Source: Sphingomonadales bacterium
GTDB lineage: Bacteria > Pseudomonadota > Alphaproteobacteria > Sphingomonadales > Sphingomonadaceae
Assembly (NCBI GenBank): GCA_017302615.1
Contig: JAFLDB010000004.1
Coordinates: 62,001 to 126,000 of the forward strand
Length of the DNA stretch: 64,000 nt
Direction: 5' to 3'
Made by a program: the position numbers and the translations under genes. Under the pieces are notes generated by a model. It ran no database searches, was not told the DNA's origin, and was given only the letters and a program-made list of their open reading frames with translations. This document shows, piece after piece, positions 17,444-25,835 of the stretch (position 1 is the first letter of the stretch; each line of letters starts with the position of its first letter).

Positions 17444-18913
17444 ATGACCACCCCGACCGTCCACCTTTATATCGGCCATGAAGCACGGACCAGCGGGTCC
17501 GGCGGCAGCCGCACCCACATCCACCCGGTGACCGGCGAGGCGCTGGCCGAAGTGCCGCTGGCCGGCCCGGCCGAAGTCGAAGCCGCCGTGGCGCGGGCCG
17601 AGGCCGCCCGCGAAGGCTGGCGCCGCACCAACCCGCAGGAACGCGGCAAGATCCTGACCCGGCTGGCCGACCTGCTGATCGAAAAGCAGCGCCAGTTCGC
17701 GGAAATGGCCGCGCTGGATGGCGGCACCCCGCTGATGCAGGGCGAGCGCGGGGTCGAAACCGCGGCGAGCTGGATGCGCTATTACGCCGGCTGGTGCGAC
17801 AAGCTGACCGGCGACCTGATGAGCACTTTCGACACCCGCGGGGAGTTTTCCTATTCGGTGCCGGAACCGATCGGGATCGTCGGGATCATCAACACCTGGA
17901 ACGGGCCGCTGATCGGCATGGGGATGAAGGTTTCCCCGGCGCTGGCCGCTGGCAACTGCGTGATCCTGAAACCGGCCGAAATCACCCCCTTCGCGCCGGA
18001 ACTGTTTGCGCAGTGCGCCAAGGAAGCGGGCATTCCCAACGGGGTCCTGTCGGTCCTGCCCGGCACCGGCGAGGCCGGCGAGGCGATTGTCCGCCACCCG
18101 AAGATCCGCAAGATCAGCTTCACCGGCGGTCCGATCACCGCCCGCAAGATCCTGACCGCCGCGGCCGAGCAGATCAAGCCGAGCGTGATGGAACTGGGCG
18201 GCAAGTCGGCCAGCCTGACCTTCCCCGATTGCGACCTGGACGCCGCCGCCGAGCGCGCCGTGTTCTGGACCATCGGCTGCCTGGCCGGGCAGGGCTGCGC
18301 CCTTCCTACCCGCCAGCTGGTCCATGCCGATGTCTATGACGAGTTCGTCGGAAAAATGGTCGAGATCGCCAAGCGCTTCAAGGTCGGCGATCCGATGGAC
18401 CCGACCGTGATGGTCGGCCCGGTGATCAGCGCCGCCGCGGTGGAACGCATCACCGGCATGTTCGACCGCGCCGCCGCCGACAATGCCTGCAAGTTCCTGA
18501 TGGGCGGCAAGCGCGCCGGGGGCGAGCTGGCCAAGGGCAACTTCATCGAACCGACGATCATGGTCGATGTCGATCCCGATCACGAAATCGCCCAGGTGGA
18601 AATCTTCGGGCCGGCCGTGGCGATCATGAAGTTCCACACCGAGGACGAAGCCGTGGCCATCGCCAACAACAGCGAATACGGCCTGTCAGCCTATATCCAG
18701 ACCAACGACATCCAGCGCGCCCACCGCCTGGCGGAGCGGCTCAATGCCGGCGGGGTCTATATCAACGGCGGTTTCCAGATCAATTCGCACACGCCGTTCG
18801 GCGGGGTCGGGATTTCCGGCTTCGGCAAGGAAGGCGGCAAGGCCGGGATCGACGAGTTCCTGCATTACAAGACGGTGACCATCGGCGTCGGCGCGCCGAT
18901 CTTCCCGAAGTAA
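17444..18913 (+). CDS. NAD(P)-dependent aldehyde dehydrogenase
   Basis: A 489-residue aldehyde dehydrogenase with Glu250 in VMELGGKSASL and nucleophile Cys285 in the GQGC motif, plus the late EIFGPAVAIMKF. ATG 17444 follows GAAGGAG and starts 12 bases after the P450 stop, so the two are co-transcribed. It probably oxidises the aldehyde formed by P450 and alcohol-dehydrogenase steps to the acid. Cytoplasmic. The paralogue at 32545 also follows a P450 gene, which supports this pairing. Confidence 0.92.
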   Translation: MTTPTVHLYIGHEARTSGSGGSRTHIHPVTGEALAEVPLAGPAEVEAAVARAEAAREGWRRTNPQERGKILTRLADLLIEKQRQFAEMAALDGGTPLMQGERGVETAASWMRYYAGWCDKLTGDLMSTFDTRGEFSYSVPEPIGIVGIINTWNGPLIGMGMKVSPALAAGNCVILKPAEITPFAPELFAQCAKEAGIPNGVLSVLPGTGEAGEAIVRHPKIRKISFTGGPITARKILTAAAEQIKPSVMELGGKSASLTFPDCDLDAAAERAVFWTIGCLAGQGCALPTRQLVHADVYDEFVGKMVEIAKRFKVGDPMDPTVMVGPVISAAAVERITGMFDRAAADNACKFLMGGKRAGGELAKGNFIEPTIMVDVDPDHEIAQVEIFGPAVAIMKFHTEDEAVAIANNSEYGLSAYIQTNDIQRAHRLAERLNAGGVYINGGFQINSHTPFGGVGISGFGKEGGKAGIDEFLHYKTVTIGVGAPIFPK

Positions 18914-18938
18914 GCCCCCCAGACAAGGACAGCGGACA

Positions 18939-19727
18939 ATGGCCGATTTCACCAACCAGAACTTCCGCGTCGACGGCAAGGTGGCGATCGTCACCGGCGC
19001 GGGCGGACGCGGCAATTCGATCGGGCGGGCCTATGCCGTCGCCCTTGCCAATGCCGGGGCCAGCGTGGTCGTTGCCGACCTCAACGGCGAAGGCGCGCAG
19101 AAAGTGGCGGACGAGATCACCGCAAGCGGCGGCAAGGCGGTCGCCGTGCAGGTCGACATCACCGACACCGCTTCGGTGGAGGCCATGGCGGCCGCAGCCA
19201 AGGCGGCGTTCGGCGGGATCGACATCCTGGTCAACAATGCCGCGCTGATGGTCGAGATCGTCGACAAGCCGCTGATGCAGACCGATCGCGCCCGGTTCGA
19301 CAAGGGCATGGCGGTGAACGTCTGGGGCGCGATCAACTGTGCGCAGGTGGTGGCCCCCTACATGGCCGAGCGTGGCGGCGGTGCGATCGTCAACCAGGTT
19401 TCGGCCGGAGCCTATCCGGCGCAGTCCTATTACGGCGTGACCAAGATCGCACTTCACGGCGCGACCACCACACTGGCGACCGAACTGGGCAAGCAGAATA
19501 TCCGCGTCAACGCGATCGGCCCGGGCATGACCAAGACCGATGCCGGCCTGGCCTTGACCCCGGAAGACAGCCCGCTGGTCCAGGCCATTTCCGCCCGCGC
19601 CCCGATCCAGCTGCGCGATACGCCCGATGCGCTGTGCGGCGCGCTGCTGCTGCTGGTCAGCGAGGCTGGCCGCTGGATGACCGGGCAGGTCCTGAATATC
19701 GATGGCGGCTGGGTGATGCGCGGTTAG
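18939..19727 (+). CDS. SDR-family dehydrogenase
   Basis: A 262-residue classical SDR with VTGAGGRGNSIGRAYA (a slightly expanded glycine motif), VADLNGE after strand 2 (NAD-type Asp), LVNNAALM, and SYYGVTK as Y-x3-K. It ends with TGQVLNIDGGW. It follows the aldehyde dehydrogenase by 25 bases and is followed by a terminator. It may supply the alcohol-to-aldehyde or alcohol-to-ketone step between the P450 and aldehyde dehydrogenase. Confidence 0.87.
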   Translation: MADFTNQNFRVDGKVAIVTGAGGRGNSIGRAYAVALANAGASVVVADLNGEGAQKVADEITASGGKAVAVQVDITDTASVEAMAAAAKAAFGGIDILVNNAALMVEIVDKPLMQTDRARFDKGMAVNVWGAINCAQVVAPYMAERGGGAIVNQVSAGAYPAQSYYGVTKIALHGATTTLATELGKQNIRVNAIGPGMTKTDAGLALTPEDSPLVQAISARAPIQLRDTPDALCGALLLLVSEAGRWMTGQVLNIDGGWVMRG

Positions 19728-19765
19728 AGCCCAGGCTCGGACCGCGCGTCCACCATCGAACCCTG

Positions 19766-19801
19766 GGGGCGGCCTTGCCATGCGCAGGACCGCCCCTTTT
19801 T
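19766..19801 (+). terminator. Rho-independent terminator
   Basis: GGGGCGG (19766-19772) pairs with CCGCCCC (19790-19796), followed by TTTTT. It ends the P450-aldehyde dehydrogenase-SDR operon just before the convergent rubredoxin gene. Confidence 0.85.
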
Positions 19802-19808
19802 CATGGTT

Positions 19809-19991
19809 TCAATCGTCCTCGTCCAGGGCGAAATCCGCCTTGGTCGCGGCGCATTCCGGGCAGAGCCAGTCATCCGGCACGTCTTCCCACAGCGTGCCGG
19901 GGGCGATCCCTTCGTCCGGCCAGCCGAGCGCCTCGTCATAGACCGTGCCGCAATAGAAGCAGATGTAGCGGCGGGTTCCGGGCGCGCTCAT
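19809..19991 (-). CDS. Rubredoxin
   Basis: A 60-residue rubredoxin with both iron-binding pairs: Cys11 and Cys14 (ICFYCGTVYDEALGWPDEGI) and Cys44 and Cys47 (DDWLCPECAATK). It should carry a single Fe(Cys)4 centre and act as a one-electron carrier. Its ATG overlaps the stop of the upstream P450 gene (ATGA), so the two are translationally coupled. Rubredoxins normally serve AlkB-type hydroxylases; a P450 partner is unusual. No AlkB is present in the window. An acidic tail (FALDEDD) is typical of redox-partner surfaces. Confidence 0.93.
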   Translation of the reverse strand: MSAPGTRRYICFYCGTVYDEALGWPDEGIAPGTLWEDVPDDWLCPECAATKADFALDEDD

Positions 19992-21205
19992 TTGACGCTC
20001 GCCGGGTCCCAAACCAGTTCGAGGCTGGTGATTGTCGCCACTGAACGCGCGCTGACCCGCGGATTGCTGCCCGGCTTCACCTGGAAATCCGGAATCCGCT
20101 TGAGCCACTCTTCCAGGAAGATCCTGAGTTCCGTGCGGGCCAGGACCGAGCCGACACAGCGGTGCACGCCGCCGCCGAAGGTGGAATTGGCCCCCGGCTT
20201 CACGCGGGCAAAATCGACCGTCAGGGGATCGGCAAACTTGTTTTCGTCCAGCCCGTCCATCGGGGTCGGCACCATAACCATTTCCCCGGCCTTCATGGTT
20301 ACGCCGCCCAGTTCGACATCGGCCTTCACTTCGCGCGCCAGGATGGCAATCGGGAAGCGGCGCAGCAGTTCCTCGTTGGCATTGGGAATGAGGTCCGGAT
20401 TCTCGACCAGCTGGCGGCGGTGTTCGGGATGGGTTGCCAGGAACTGCGCATAGAAGCCCAGGGTCGAAGCCACGGTATCCAACCCGCCCAGCAGCAGCAG
20501 CAGGATCATGCCAGTCAGCGGGAAGTCCTCGATCGGCTTGCCCTCGATCTCGGCCCGGACGATCGTGCTGATCAGGTCATTGCCGGGATTGGCGCGGCGT
20601 TCGGCCACCTTGGCCATGCCGTAACCCATCAGCTTCGCGCCGGCCTCGTTCCGCTCAGCCTCGGTCGCGCCGCGCATCGCCGCTTCGGCAATCTCGGTCA
20701 GATAGGGCCGGTCCTCGGCCGGCAGCCCGACGATTTCCATGAAAATCGCGATCGGCAGGTGCTGGGCGAACTGGCCGATGAACTCGCAGTGGCCATCGTG
20801 CTTGAAGCCGTCGATCAGTTCGATCGACAGCTCGCGCGCCCGCTCGCCCAGCTTGCCGACAGCCTTGGGGGACAATGCGGCCTGGAGCAGCGCGCGGAAC
20901 GGCGCGTGGTGCGGCGGATCGAGCTGGAGCGGCACCAGCGGCGGACGGTCCGACACTTCCTCGGTCACCATGATCCGGCGCGAGGAGAAGTGGTCGTTGT
21001 CGGCCAGCACCTTGGCGACATCGGCATTGGTCTTGACGATCCAGTGGCCGCCGTTGCGCGGGGTCCACAGCACCTCGGCCGGATTGGCCTGGAACAGCGC
21101 CCGCATCGAACCCTGATAGTCCAGCCCCTCGACCGGAAAATCATAAAGGTCGAAATCGATTACCCGATCCGGCGGGACATTGGCGGGGGCAGCAAGGGCA
21201 GTCAT
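19988..21205 (-). CDS. Cytochrome P450, second of three, coupled to rubredoxin
   Basis: A 405-residue bacterial P450 with I-helix LLGGLDTVAS (GGLDT in place of the common AGxDT), K-helix EELLRR and heme loop FGGGVHRCVGSVLARTELR with Cys350. It lies between a TetR gene, whose stop overlaps its start (ATGA), and the rubredoxin gene, whose start overlaps its stop. The operon TetR-P450-rubredoxin suggests an autoregulated hydroxylase with a dedicated electron carrier. Substrate unknown. Confidence 0.93.
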   Translation of the reverse strand: MTALAAPANVPPDRVIDFDLYDFPVEGLDYQGSMRALFQANPAEVLWTPRNGGHWIVKTNADVAKVLADNDHFSSRRIMVTEEVSDRPPLVPLQLDPPHHAPFRALLQAALSPKAVGKLGERARELSIELIDGFKHDGHCEFIGQFAQHLPIAIFMEIVGLPAEDRPYLTEIAEAAMRGATEAERNEAGAKLMGYGMAKVAERRANPGNDLISTIVRAEIEGKPIEDFPLTGMILLLLLGGLDTVASTLGFYAQFLATHPEHRRQLVENPDLIPNANEELLRRFPIAILAREVKADVELGGVTMKAGEMVMVPTPMDGLDENKFADPLTVDFARVKPGANSTFGGGVHRCVGSVLARTELRIFLEEWLKRIPDFQVKPGSNPRVSARSVATITSLELVWDPASVK

Positions 21206-21834
21206 GGCAGGTTCTCCTCTCCGGCCCCGGCATGGGGGCCTGTTCCCAACAGTTCGGTGATCATCGCGACCAGCCGCTGGCCGGCCGTCAGCCCGTCCGG
21301 GCCCAACCCCAGCCGCGCTTCGGCGATCAGTTGCGGGCTGAAGGATTGCAGCGCCTTGCCCAGCACTTCGGCCGAGACCCGGCTGGTCCCGGCCCGGGCG
21401 ATGAAAGCCGCCGCCAGGCTCTGGGTGCGCGTCTCGATCTCTTGCGCGAATTCGCGGTAGCGGGCGGCGAAGTGCGGATTGCGCAGGGCCTCGATCTGCA
21501 GTTCGGTGGCGAACAGCGGGTCCTCGGCATTGCGGGCAAAGGCATCGAAGCGGGCCTGCAGCAGCGGCAGCACGTCTACCAGCCGCCCCGGCGCGTCGAG
21601 CAGCGCCTGCCAGGCGGCGATTTCCCCGGTCTGGTGCTGGGCCAGCAGTTCCAGCAGCAGATCGTGCTTGCCGGCATAGTTGGCATAGAATGCCCCGCGC
21701 GAGAAACCGGCGCTTTCGCTGATCCGGTCGATCGAAGCGGCGGCAATCCCGCGCCGGGCAAATTCGCTGCGGGCGGCGCGCAGCAGGCGGGCCCGGGTCT
21801 GGGCCTGGCTGTCCTTGCGACTCGTTCTGGTCAT
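21202..21834 (-). CDS. TetR-family regulator, first of two
   Basis: About 210 residues from ATG 21834. The N-terminal TetR helix-turn-helix reads RGIAAASIDRISESAGFSRG then AFYANYAGKHDLL. The C-terminal ligand-binding helices are of normal length. Several in-frame starts lie upstream (ATG 21840, 21846, 21852; GTG 21876) and none has a strong ribosome site; 21834 gives a typical TetR N-terminus (MTRTSRKDSQAQTRARLL). It heads the P450-rubredoxin operon. Operator copy 4 lies just upstream, so this TetR may itself belong to the larger regulon. Confidence 0.85.
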   Translation of the reverse strand: MTRTSRKDSQAQTRARLLRAARSEFARRGIAAASIDRISESAGFSRGAFYANYAGKHDLLLELLAQHQTGEIAAWQALLDAPGRLVDVLPLLQARFDAFARNAEDPLFATELQIEALRNPHFAARYREFAQEIETRTQSLAAAFIARAGTSRVSAEVLGKALQSFSPQLIAEARLGLGPDGLTAGQRLVAMITELLGTGPHAGAGEENLP

Positions 21835-21881
21835 ACGCATGTGCATCTGCATACAGTGGTGTATTTCAGATTGCACCTCTA

Positions 21882-21897
21882 AGCTGTTTAACCAGGT
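21882..21897 (+). promoter_or_regulatory. Recurrent 16-bp operator, copy 4
   Basis: AGCTGTTTAACCAGGT matches copy 10 (AGTTGTATAACTAGGT) at 13 of 16 positions. It sits in the divergent region between the TetR-P450-rubredoxin operon and the SDR at 22029. Confidence 0.65.
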
Positions 21898-21901
21898 ACA
21901 C

Positions 21902-21952
21902 TTTGACGCCGGTCAATTCGGCAGCGGCAAATTGAATTGATGGATTGTCAGT
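21902..21952 (+). promoter_or_regulatory. Two TTGAC/GTCAA-type inverted repeats upstream of the SDR at 22029
   Basis: TTTGACGCCGGTCAAT (21902-21917) has perfect TTGAC/GTCAA arms with a 4-base spacer. ATTGATGGATTGTCAGT (21936-21952) is a degenerate copy of ATTGAC-N5-GTCAAT. The clustering in one intergenic region suggests a regulator, possibly one of the two local TetR proteins. Confidence 0.5.
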
Positions 21953-22028
21953 TTTTGATTGAAGCGGCCCGCCCCAGTGGCTAGCCAAGGATCAAAGGCC
22001 GCGGCGGCGGCAGGCAAGGGAGAGCGCG

Positions 22029-22859
22029 ATGAGCACGGATATCCTGGGATACCGCGGCAAGCGGGTGGTGGTGATGGGTTGCTTTTCCGGCACCGGCGAA
22101 GCCGCCGCGCGGACGCTGGTGGCGCTGGGCGCCGAAGTGCACGGCTGCGATATCAAGCCCTCCCCGGTCGAGGGGCTCGCCTCGTTCACCACGGTCGACC
22201 TGAAGGACCCGACCTCGATCGCGGCCGGCGTGGCGGCGATCGGCGGAGAGGTCGACGCGCTGTTCAACATCTCCGGTCTGCCTCAGACTTTTCCGGGTGA
22301 GGATGTGGTGACGGTCAATTTCCTCGGTATCCGTCACTGGACCGAATGCTGGCTGCCGCACATCCGCAAGGGCGGGGCGATTGTCACGGTGTCCTCGCTG
22401 GGGGGGATGAACTACCTCGCCCGCCAGCCCTTGCTGGCCGAATTCATGGGCAATGCCGACATTGCCTCGGGCCGGGCCTGGTTCAATGCCAATGCCGAAC
22501 GGGCCGGCGATCCCTACACCCTGTCCAAGGAAGCGGTGAACACCTGGACGCAGAAGAGCGCGCCCGCGCTGATGGAGCGCGACATCCGCATCAACTGCAC
22601 CATGCCCAGCCCGATCGACACGCCGATGCTGAACGATTTCCGCAAGGTGGCGGGCGATGCCGTGCTCAGCGCCTTTGCCAAGGCCAAGGGTCGGTTCTCC
22701 TCGCCGGAGGAGCAAGCCCTGCCGCTGATCCTGCTGAACAGCGATGCCGCCAGCTTCATTTCCGGTGTGTGCCTGCCGGTCGATGCGGGGCTGGCCGGGG
22801 GCCTTGCCACCGGGGTGCTCAACATCCAGCAGATGATCGCCGAAGCGGCTGGCGGCTAA
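22029..22859 (+). CDS. SDR, 3-alpha-hydroxysteroid dehydrogenase-like
   Basis: A 276-residue SDR whose opening VVVMGCFSGTGEAAARTL and short central region resemble the bacterial 3-alpha-hydroxysteroid dehydrogenase/carbonyl reductase group (G-C-x-S/T-G-x-G). Strand 2 is followed by CDIKPS, favouring NAD. The active site has SSLGG, a long insert of about 40 residues, then DPYTLSK as Y-x3-K. It stands alone on the plus strand; its last 4 bases overlap the convergent second TetR gene. Hydroxysteroid or similar alicyclic alcohol oxidation is plausible but inferred from family resemblance only. Confidence 0.82.
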   Translation: MSTDILGYRGKRVVVMGCFSGTGEAAARTLVALGAEVHGCDIKPSPVEGLASFTTVDLKDPTSIAAGVAAIGGEVDALFNISGLPQTFPGEDVVTVNFLGIRHWTECWLPHIRKGGAIVTVSSLGGMNYLARQPLLAEFMGNADIASGRAWFNANAERAGDPYTLSKEAVNTWTQKSAPALMERDIRINCTMPSPIDTPMLNDFRKVAGDAVLSAFAKAKGRFSSPEEQALPLILLNSDAASFISGVCLPVDAGLAGGLATGVLNIQQMIAEAAGG

Positions 22860-23536
22860 TCCAGCCCGCCGACCATCGCCAGCAGGGTGTGTGCCGCCGC
22901 GTCCTTGAGCGCGGCATAGCTCAGGCCGTCGCCATCCTGGGTCAGCGGGCCGACGGCGGCAAGGCGTTCCAGCATCATCAGGATCGTCCCGGCGCAGGCC
23001 CGTGCCGACAGCGCCGGCGGCACCCGTCCGGCCTCCTGCGCGCGGGTCACGGCCGCGGCAATGCCGGCCATCATCGGCCCGGCCGCCCGCATCCGCGCCT
23101 GATAGAACCGCGCATCGCCCTCTTCCGCAGCCAGGTTGCGGACGCGGAAAATCGTGCCGTTGGCGTTCCACAGCCGGGTATAGGCCTCGATGAACCGCGC
23201 CGCCGCCCCGGCCCCGCCGGGGGCCTGCCAATGCCGCCCGATCAGCTCTTCCAGTTCGGCACTGGTTTGCGAGGCATCCTCCAGCGCGGCCAGCACCACT
23301 TCGGGCACGCCGCGAAAATAGACGTAGAACGTAGCCGGAGAGATTCCCGCCGCCCGTGCCACATCGACCACCGAGACATCGCGCAGGCCCTGGCTTTGCA
23401 GCAGGTCCACCGTCGCCTCGATTAGCGCGCGGCGGGTCCGCTCGCCCTTGGAGCCGATCTTCTGCCCGTAATGGTTGTAGCTCGCCGCCACGCTGCCAGC
23501 CTTCGGCATCGCAAATGATCCCCCGATCCGGTCCAA
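22856..23536 (-). CDS. TetR-family regulator, second of two
   Basis: A 226-residue TetR protein. After a leader with GSKGERTRRALIEATVDLL the helix-turn-helix reads LRDVSVVDVARAAGISPATF then YVYFRGVPEVV, and a C-terminal ligand domain follows. The start is TTG 23536 behind AAAGGGG, or ATG 23509 behind GGGGGA. It diverges from the SDR-MFS operon at 23644, and the perfect palindrome at 23577-23593 lies between them. That makes it the leading candidate to bind the ATTGAC-N5-GTCAAT sites. Confidence 0.88.
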   Translation of the reverse strand: MDRIGGSFAMPKAGSVAASYNHYGQKIGSKGERTRRALIEATVDLLQSQGLRDVSVVDVARAAGISPATFYVYFRGVPEVVLAALEDASQTSAELEELIGRHWQAPGGAGAAARFIEAYTRLWNANGTIFRVRNLAAEEGDARFYQARMRAAGPMMAGIAAAVTRAQEAGRVPPALSARACAGTILMMLERLAAVGPLTQDGDGLSYAALKDAAAHTLLAMVGGLD

Positions 23537-23576
23537 TCGCCGCCCCTTTCGACGATTGCTTGCCTCGGTGCAAGAA

Positions 23577-23593
23577 ATTGACGTATCGTCAAT
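23577..23593. promoter_or_regulatory. Perfect palindrome ATTGAC-N5-GTCAAT, copy A
   Basis: ATTGACGTATCGTCAAT between the second TetR gene and the divergent SDR-MFS operon. The 6-base arms are perfect. Copies with the same 17-bp architecture lie at 27750 and 36640, so this is likely a TetR operator and not just a -35 box. Confidence 0.75.
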
Positions 23594-23643
23594 AGCACGA
23601 AGCGGACGGCCGCGCCAAGGCCGCCGCGAGAGGGAGAGCGGGA

Positions 23644-24420
23644 ATGGAACAGCTGGCCGGCAAGGTCGCCATCGTCACCGGGGCATCCAAAGGCATGGGG
23701 CGGCATTTCGTCGCCGCGTTGGTCGCCGCCGGAGCCCGGGTCGCCGCGCTGGCCCGTCCCTCGGCCGAACTGGATTCGCTGGCCGCCGAACATGGCGACA
23801 GGGTGCTGGCCCTGCCCTGCGACGTGACCGACAGCACCGCGGTGAACGCGGCGGTCGAAGCTGCCGCCACGCACTTCGGGCGGATCGACGTGCTGGTCAA
23901 CAATGCCGCCGTCTATCACCCCTTTGCCTTCGAAAGCGGCAGCGACGCGATCATCCGCCAGCATCTGGAGGTCAACGTGCTGGGGGTCGCCTGGCCGATC
24001 CGCGCCGCGATCCCGCACCTGCGGCAGACCCAGGGCCAGATCGTCTCGATCTCCAGCGAGAGTGTTGAAATGCCCTTCCCGATGCTCGCCCTCTATGCAG
24101 CGACCAAGGCAGCGGTGGAGACCCTGTCCGAAGGGCTGCGGGCCGAACTGCGCTCCGACGGGATCCGGGTCAGCGTGCTGCGCTCAGGCTCGGTCTCGGG
24201 CGGGTCGGGCGGGCTGGCCTGGTCGGAGGAAACCCGGCAGGCCTTCTTCAAGAAGATCGTCGAGACCGGCCACGCGGCGATGAGCGGCACGCCGGCCACA
24301 CCCGAATCGATGGCCAGCGCGCTGGTTGCGATCCTCGCCCTGCCGCGCGACGTCAGCGTGGACCTGATCGAACTGCGCGCGGCCCAGGCCGGCCTGCCCG
24401 AAGGGGCGCGCAACCTGTGA
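23644..24420 (+). CDS. SDR-family oxidoreductase
   Basis: A 258-residue SDR with VAIVTGASKGMGRHF, Ala-Arg after strand 2 (ALARPS, suggesting NADP), LVNNAAVYH, the Ser pair SISSES and YAATK as Y-x3-K. ATG 23644 follows GGGAGAG. Its last bases overlap the GTG start of the MFS permease (GTGA), so the pair forms one operon controlled from the palindrome at 23577. Substrate unknown. Confidence 0.87.
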   Translation: MEQLAGKVAIVTGASKGMGRHFVAALVAAGARVAALARPSAELDSLAAEHGDRVLALPCDVTDSTAVNAAVEAAATHFGRIDVLVNNAAVYHPFAFESGSDAIIRQHLEVNVLGVAWPIRAAIPHLRQTQGQIVSISSESVEMPFPMLALYAATKAAVETLSEGLRAELRSDGIRVSVLRSGSVSGGSGGLAWSEETRQAFFKKIVETGHAAMSGTPATPESMASALVAILALPRDVSVDLIELRAAQAGLPEGARNL

Positions 24421-25835
24421 GCGTCGATCCCCAACGCCGCACCGCGGCACTGCTCGCCGCGCTGTGGGTGGCGGAAATGACCAGCAGCTTCGAAAGCGCG
24501 ATGATCCTGGCCGCGCTGAAAGTGCTGGTGGTGCAGTTCGGCGATGCCGCCTCGGTCGGCTGGCTGGTCACCGGCTTCCTGATCGTCGGCTCTGCCGCCT
24601 CGGCCGTGGTCGGGCGGCTGGGCGACATCTACGGGCGGCAGAAAGTGCTGCTGATCGTGCTGGCGATCGGCGCGGCAGGATCGCTGCTCAGCGCCGCCAG
24701 CTCGCGCTATGAACTGGTCCTCGCGGGCCGGATCCTGCAAGGGGTGACCGCCACGATCCTGCCCCTGGTGATCGGCCTGGTGCGGCAGAACCTGCCGCCA
24801 GAGCGCGTGCCGACCGGGATCGGGCTGATGATTTCCGGTGCCTCGATTGGCACCGCCATGGGCCTCGTGCTGGGCGGGGTGATCGTCGATCTGGCCAGCT
24901 GGCACGGCATCTTCCTGGCCAGCGCGGCTTTCTGCCTGATCTCGCTGGTACTCGTTCGCGCACTGGTGCCGCCCTCGCCCCGCGCTGCGCTGCGCGCGCC
25001 GGTGGACTGGTGGTCGGGCGTGCTGTTCGCACCGGGCATCACCCTGGTTCTGCTCTACCTGACCGGCGGCAAGGCCTGGGGCTGGGCCGATCCTCTGGCG
25101 CTCGCCCTGCTGGTCGGCGGCGCGGCGCTGTGCCTGCTGTGGTGGCGGCGCGCGCTGACCAGTGCCAATCCGCTGATCGATGTGCGCACCCTGTCCAACC
25201 GCCCGATCACGGTGGTCTGCGCGGCCAGCGTACTGGTGGCGATGGGGACGCTGCAGATCACCGTGTTCTTCTCGCTGCTGCTGCAGGCCCCGGTCTGGAC
25301 CGGGCTGGGCCTGGGCCTGAGCGCAACGGCGGCCGGACTGGTCAAGCTGCCGTCCAATCTCACTTCGGTGCTGGCCGGGCCGTTCAGCGGCTGGCTGACC
25401 GGGCGCGGCGGTGGACGCACCGCGATGGTGGCCGGCGGCGTGATCACCACGCTGGGCTGGGTGCTGGTCTTGATCGATACCAGCAGCGTGGCGGTGATCG
25501 TGGCCGAACTGATCGTGATCTCCTTCGGCACGACCATGCTGTTCGCCGTCGCGCCCACGATCATCGCCGCCGAAGCCCCGCCCGAGCGGACCAGCGAAGT
25601 CACCGGCATGCTCGGCGTGATCCGCGCCCTGTTCATGGGGGTCGGCTCGCAGCTGGTCACCACGGTGCTGGCGCTGGAAAGCGTGACCCGCGGCGCGGAA
25701 CGCTATCCCTCGCCGCAGGCCTACCAGTGGGCCGTGACGCTGATCGTGGTGCTGACCGCCGGAGCCACGCTGGTCGCGCTGCTGCTTCCTGGGCGCAAGA
25801 CAGCAGGCGATGCCCCGGCGAATCCTCAGACCTGA
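24417..25835 (+). CDS. MFS drug/metabolite exporter, DHA2 (14-helix) type
   Basis: A 472-residue integral membrane protein with about 14 hydrophobic segments, the loop 2-3 motif GRLGDIYGRQKVL and the early helix-1 sequence EMTSSFESAMILAALK. Length and layout match DHA2-type proton-coupled exporters, often under TetR control. GTG 24417 overlaps the SDR stop. Next to a TetR gene and its probable operator, it may expel a toxic substrate or intermediate. The gene ends in a 10-base overlap with the convergent SDR at 25826. Confidence 0.88.
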   Translation: MSVDPQRRTAALLAALWVAEMTSSFESAMILAALKVLVVQFGDAASVGWLVTGFLIVGSAASAVVGRLGDIYGRQKVLLIVLAIGAAGSLLSAASSRYELVLAGRILQGVTATILPLVIGLVRQNLPPERVPTGIGLMISGASIGTAMGLVLGGVIVDLASWHGIFLASAAFCLISLVLVRALVPPSPRAALRAPVDWWSGVLFAPGITLVLLYLTGGKAWGWADPLALALLVGGAALCLLWWRRALTSANPLIDVRTLSNRPITVVCAASVLVAMGTLQITVFFSLLLQAPVWTGLGLGLSATAAGLVKLPSNLTSVLAGPFSGWLTGRGGGRTAMVAGGVITTLGWVLVLIDTSSVAVIVAELIVISFGTTMLFAVAPTIIAAEAPPERTSEVTGMLGVIRALFMGVGSQLVTTVLALESVTRGAERYPSPQAYQWAVTLIVVLTAGATLVALLLPGRKTAGDAPANPQT

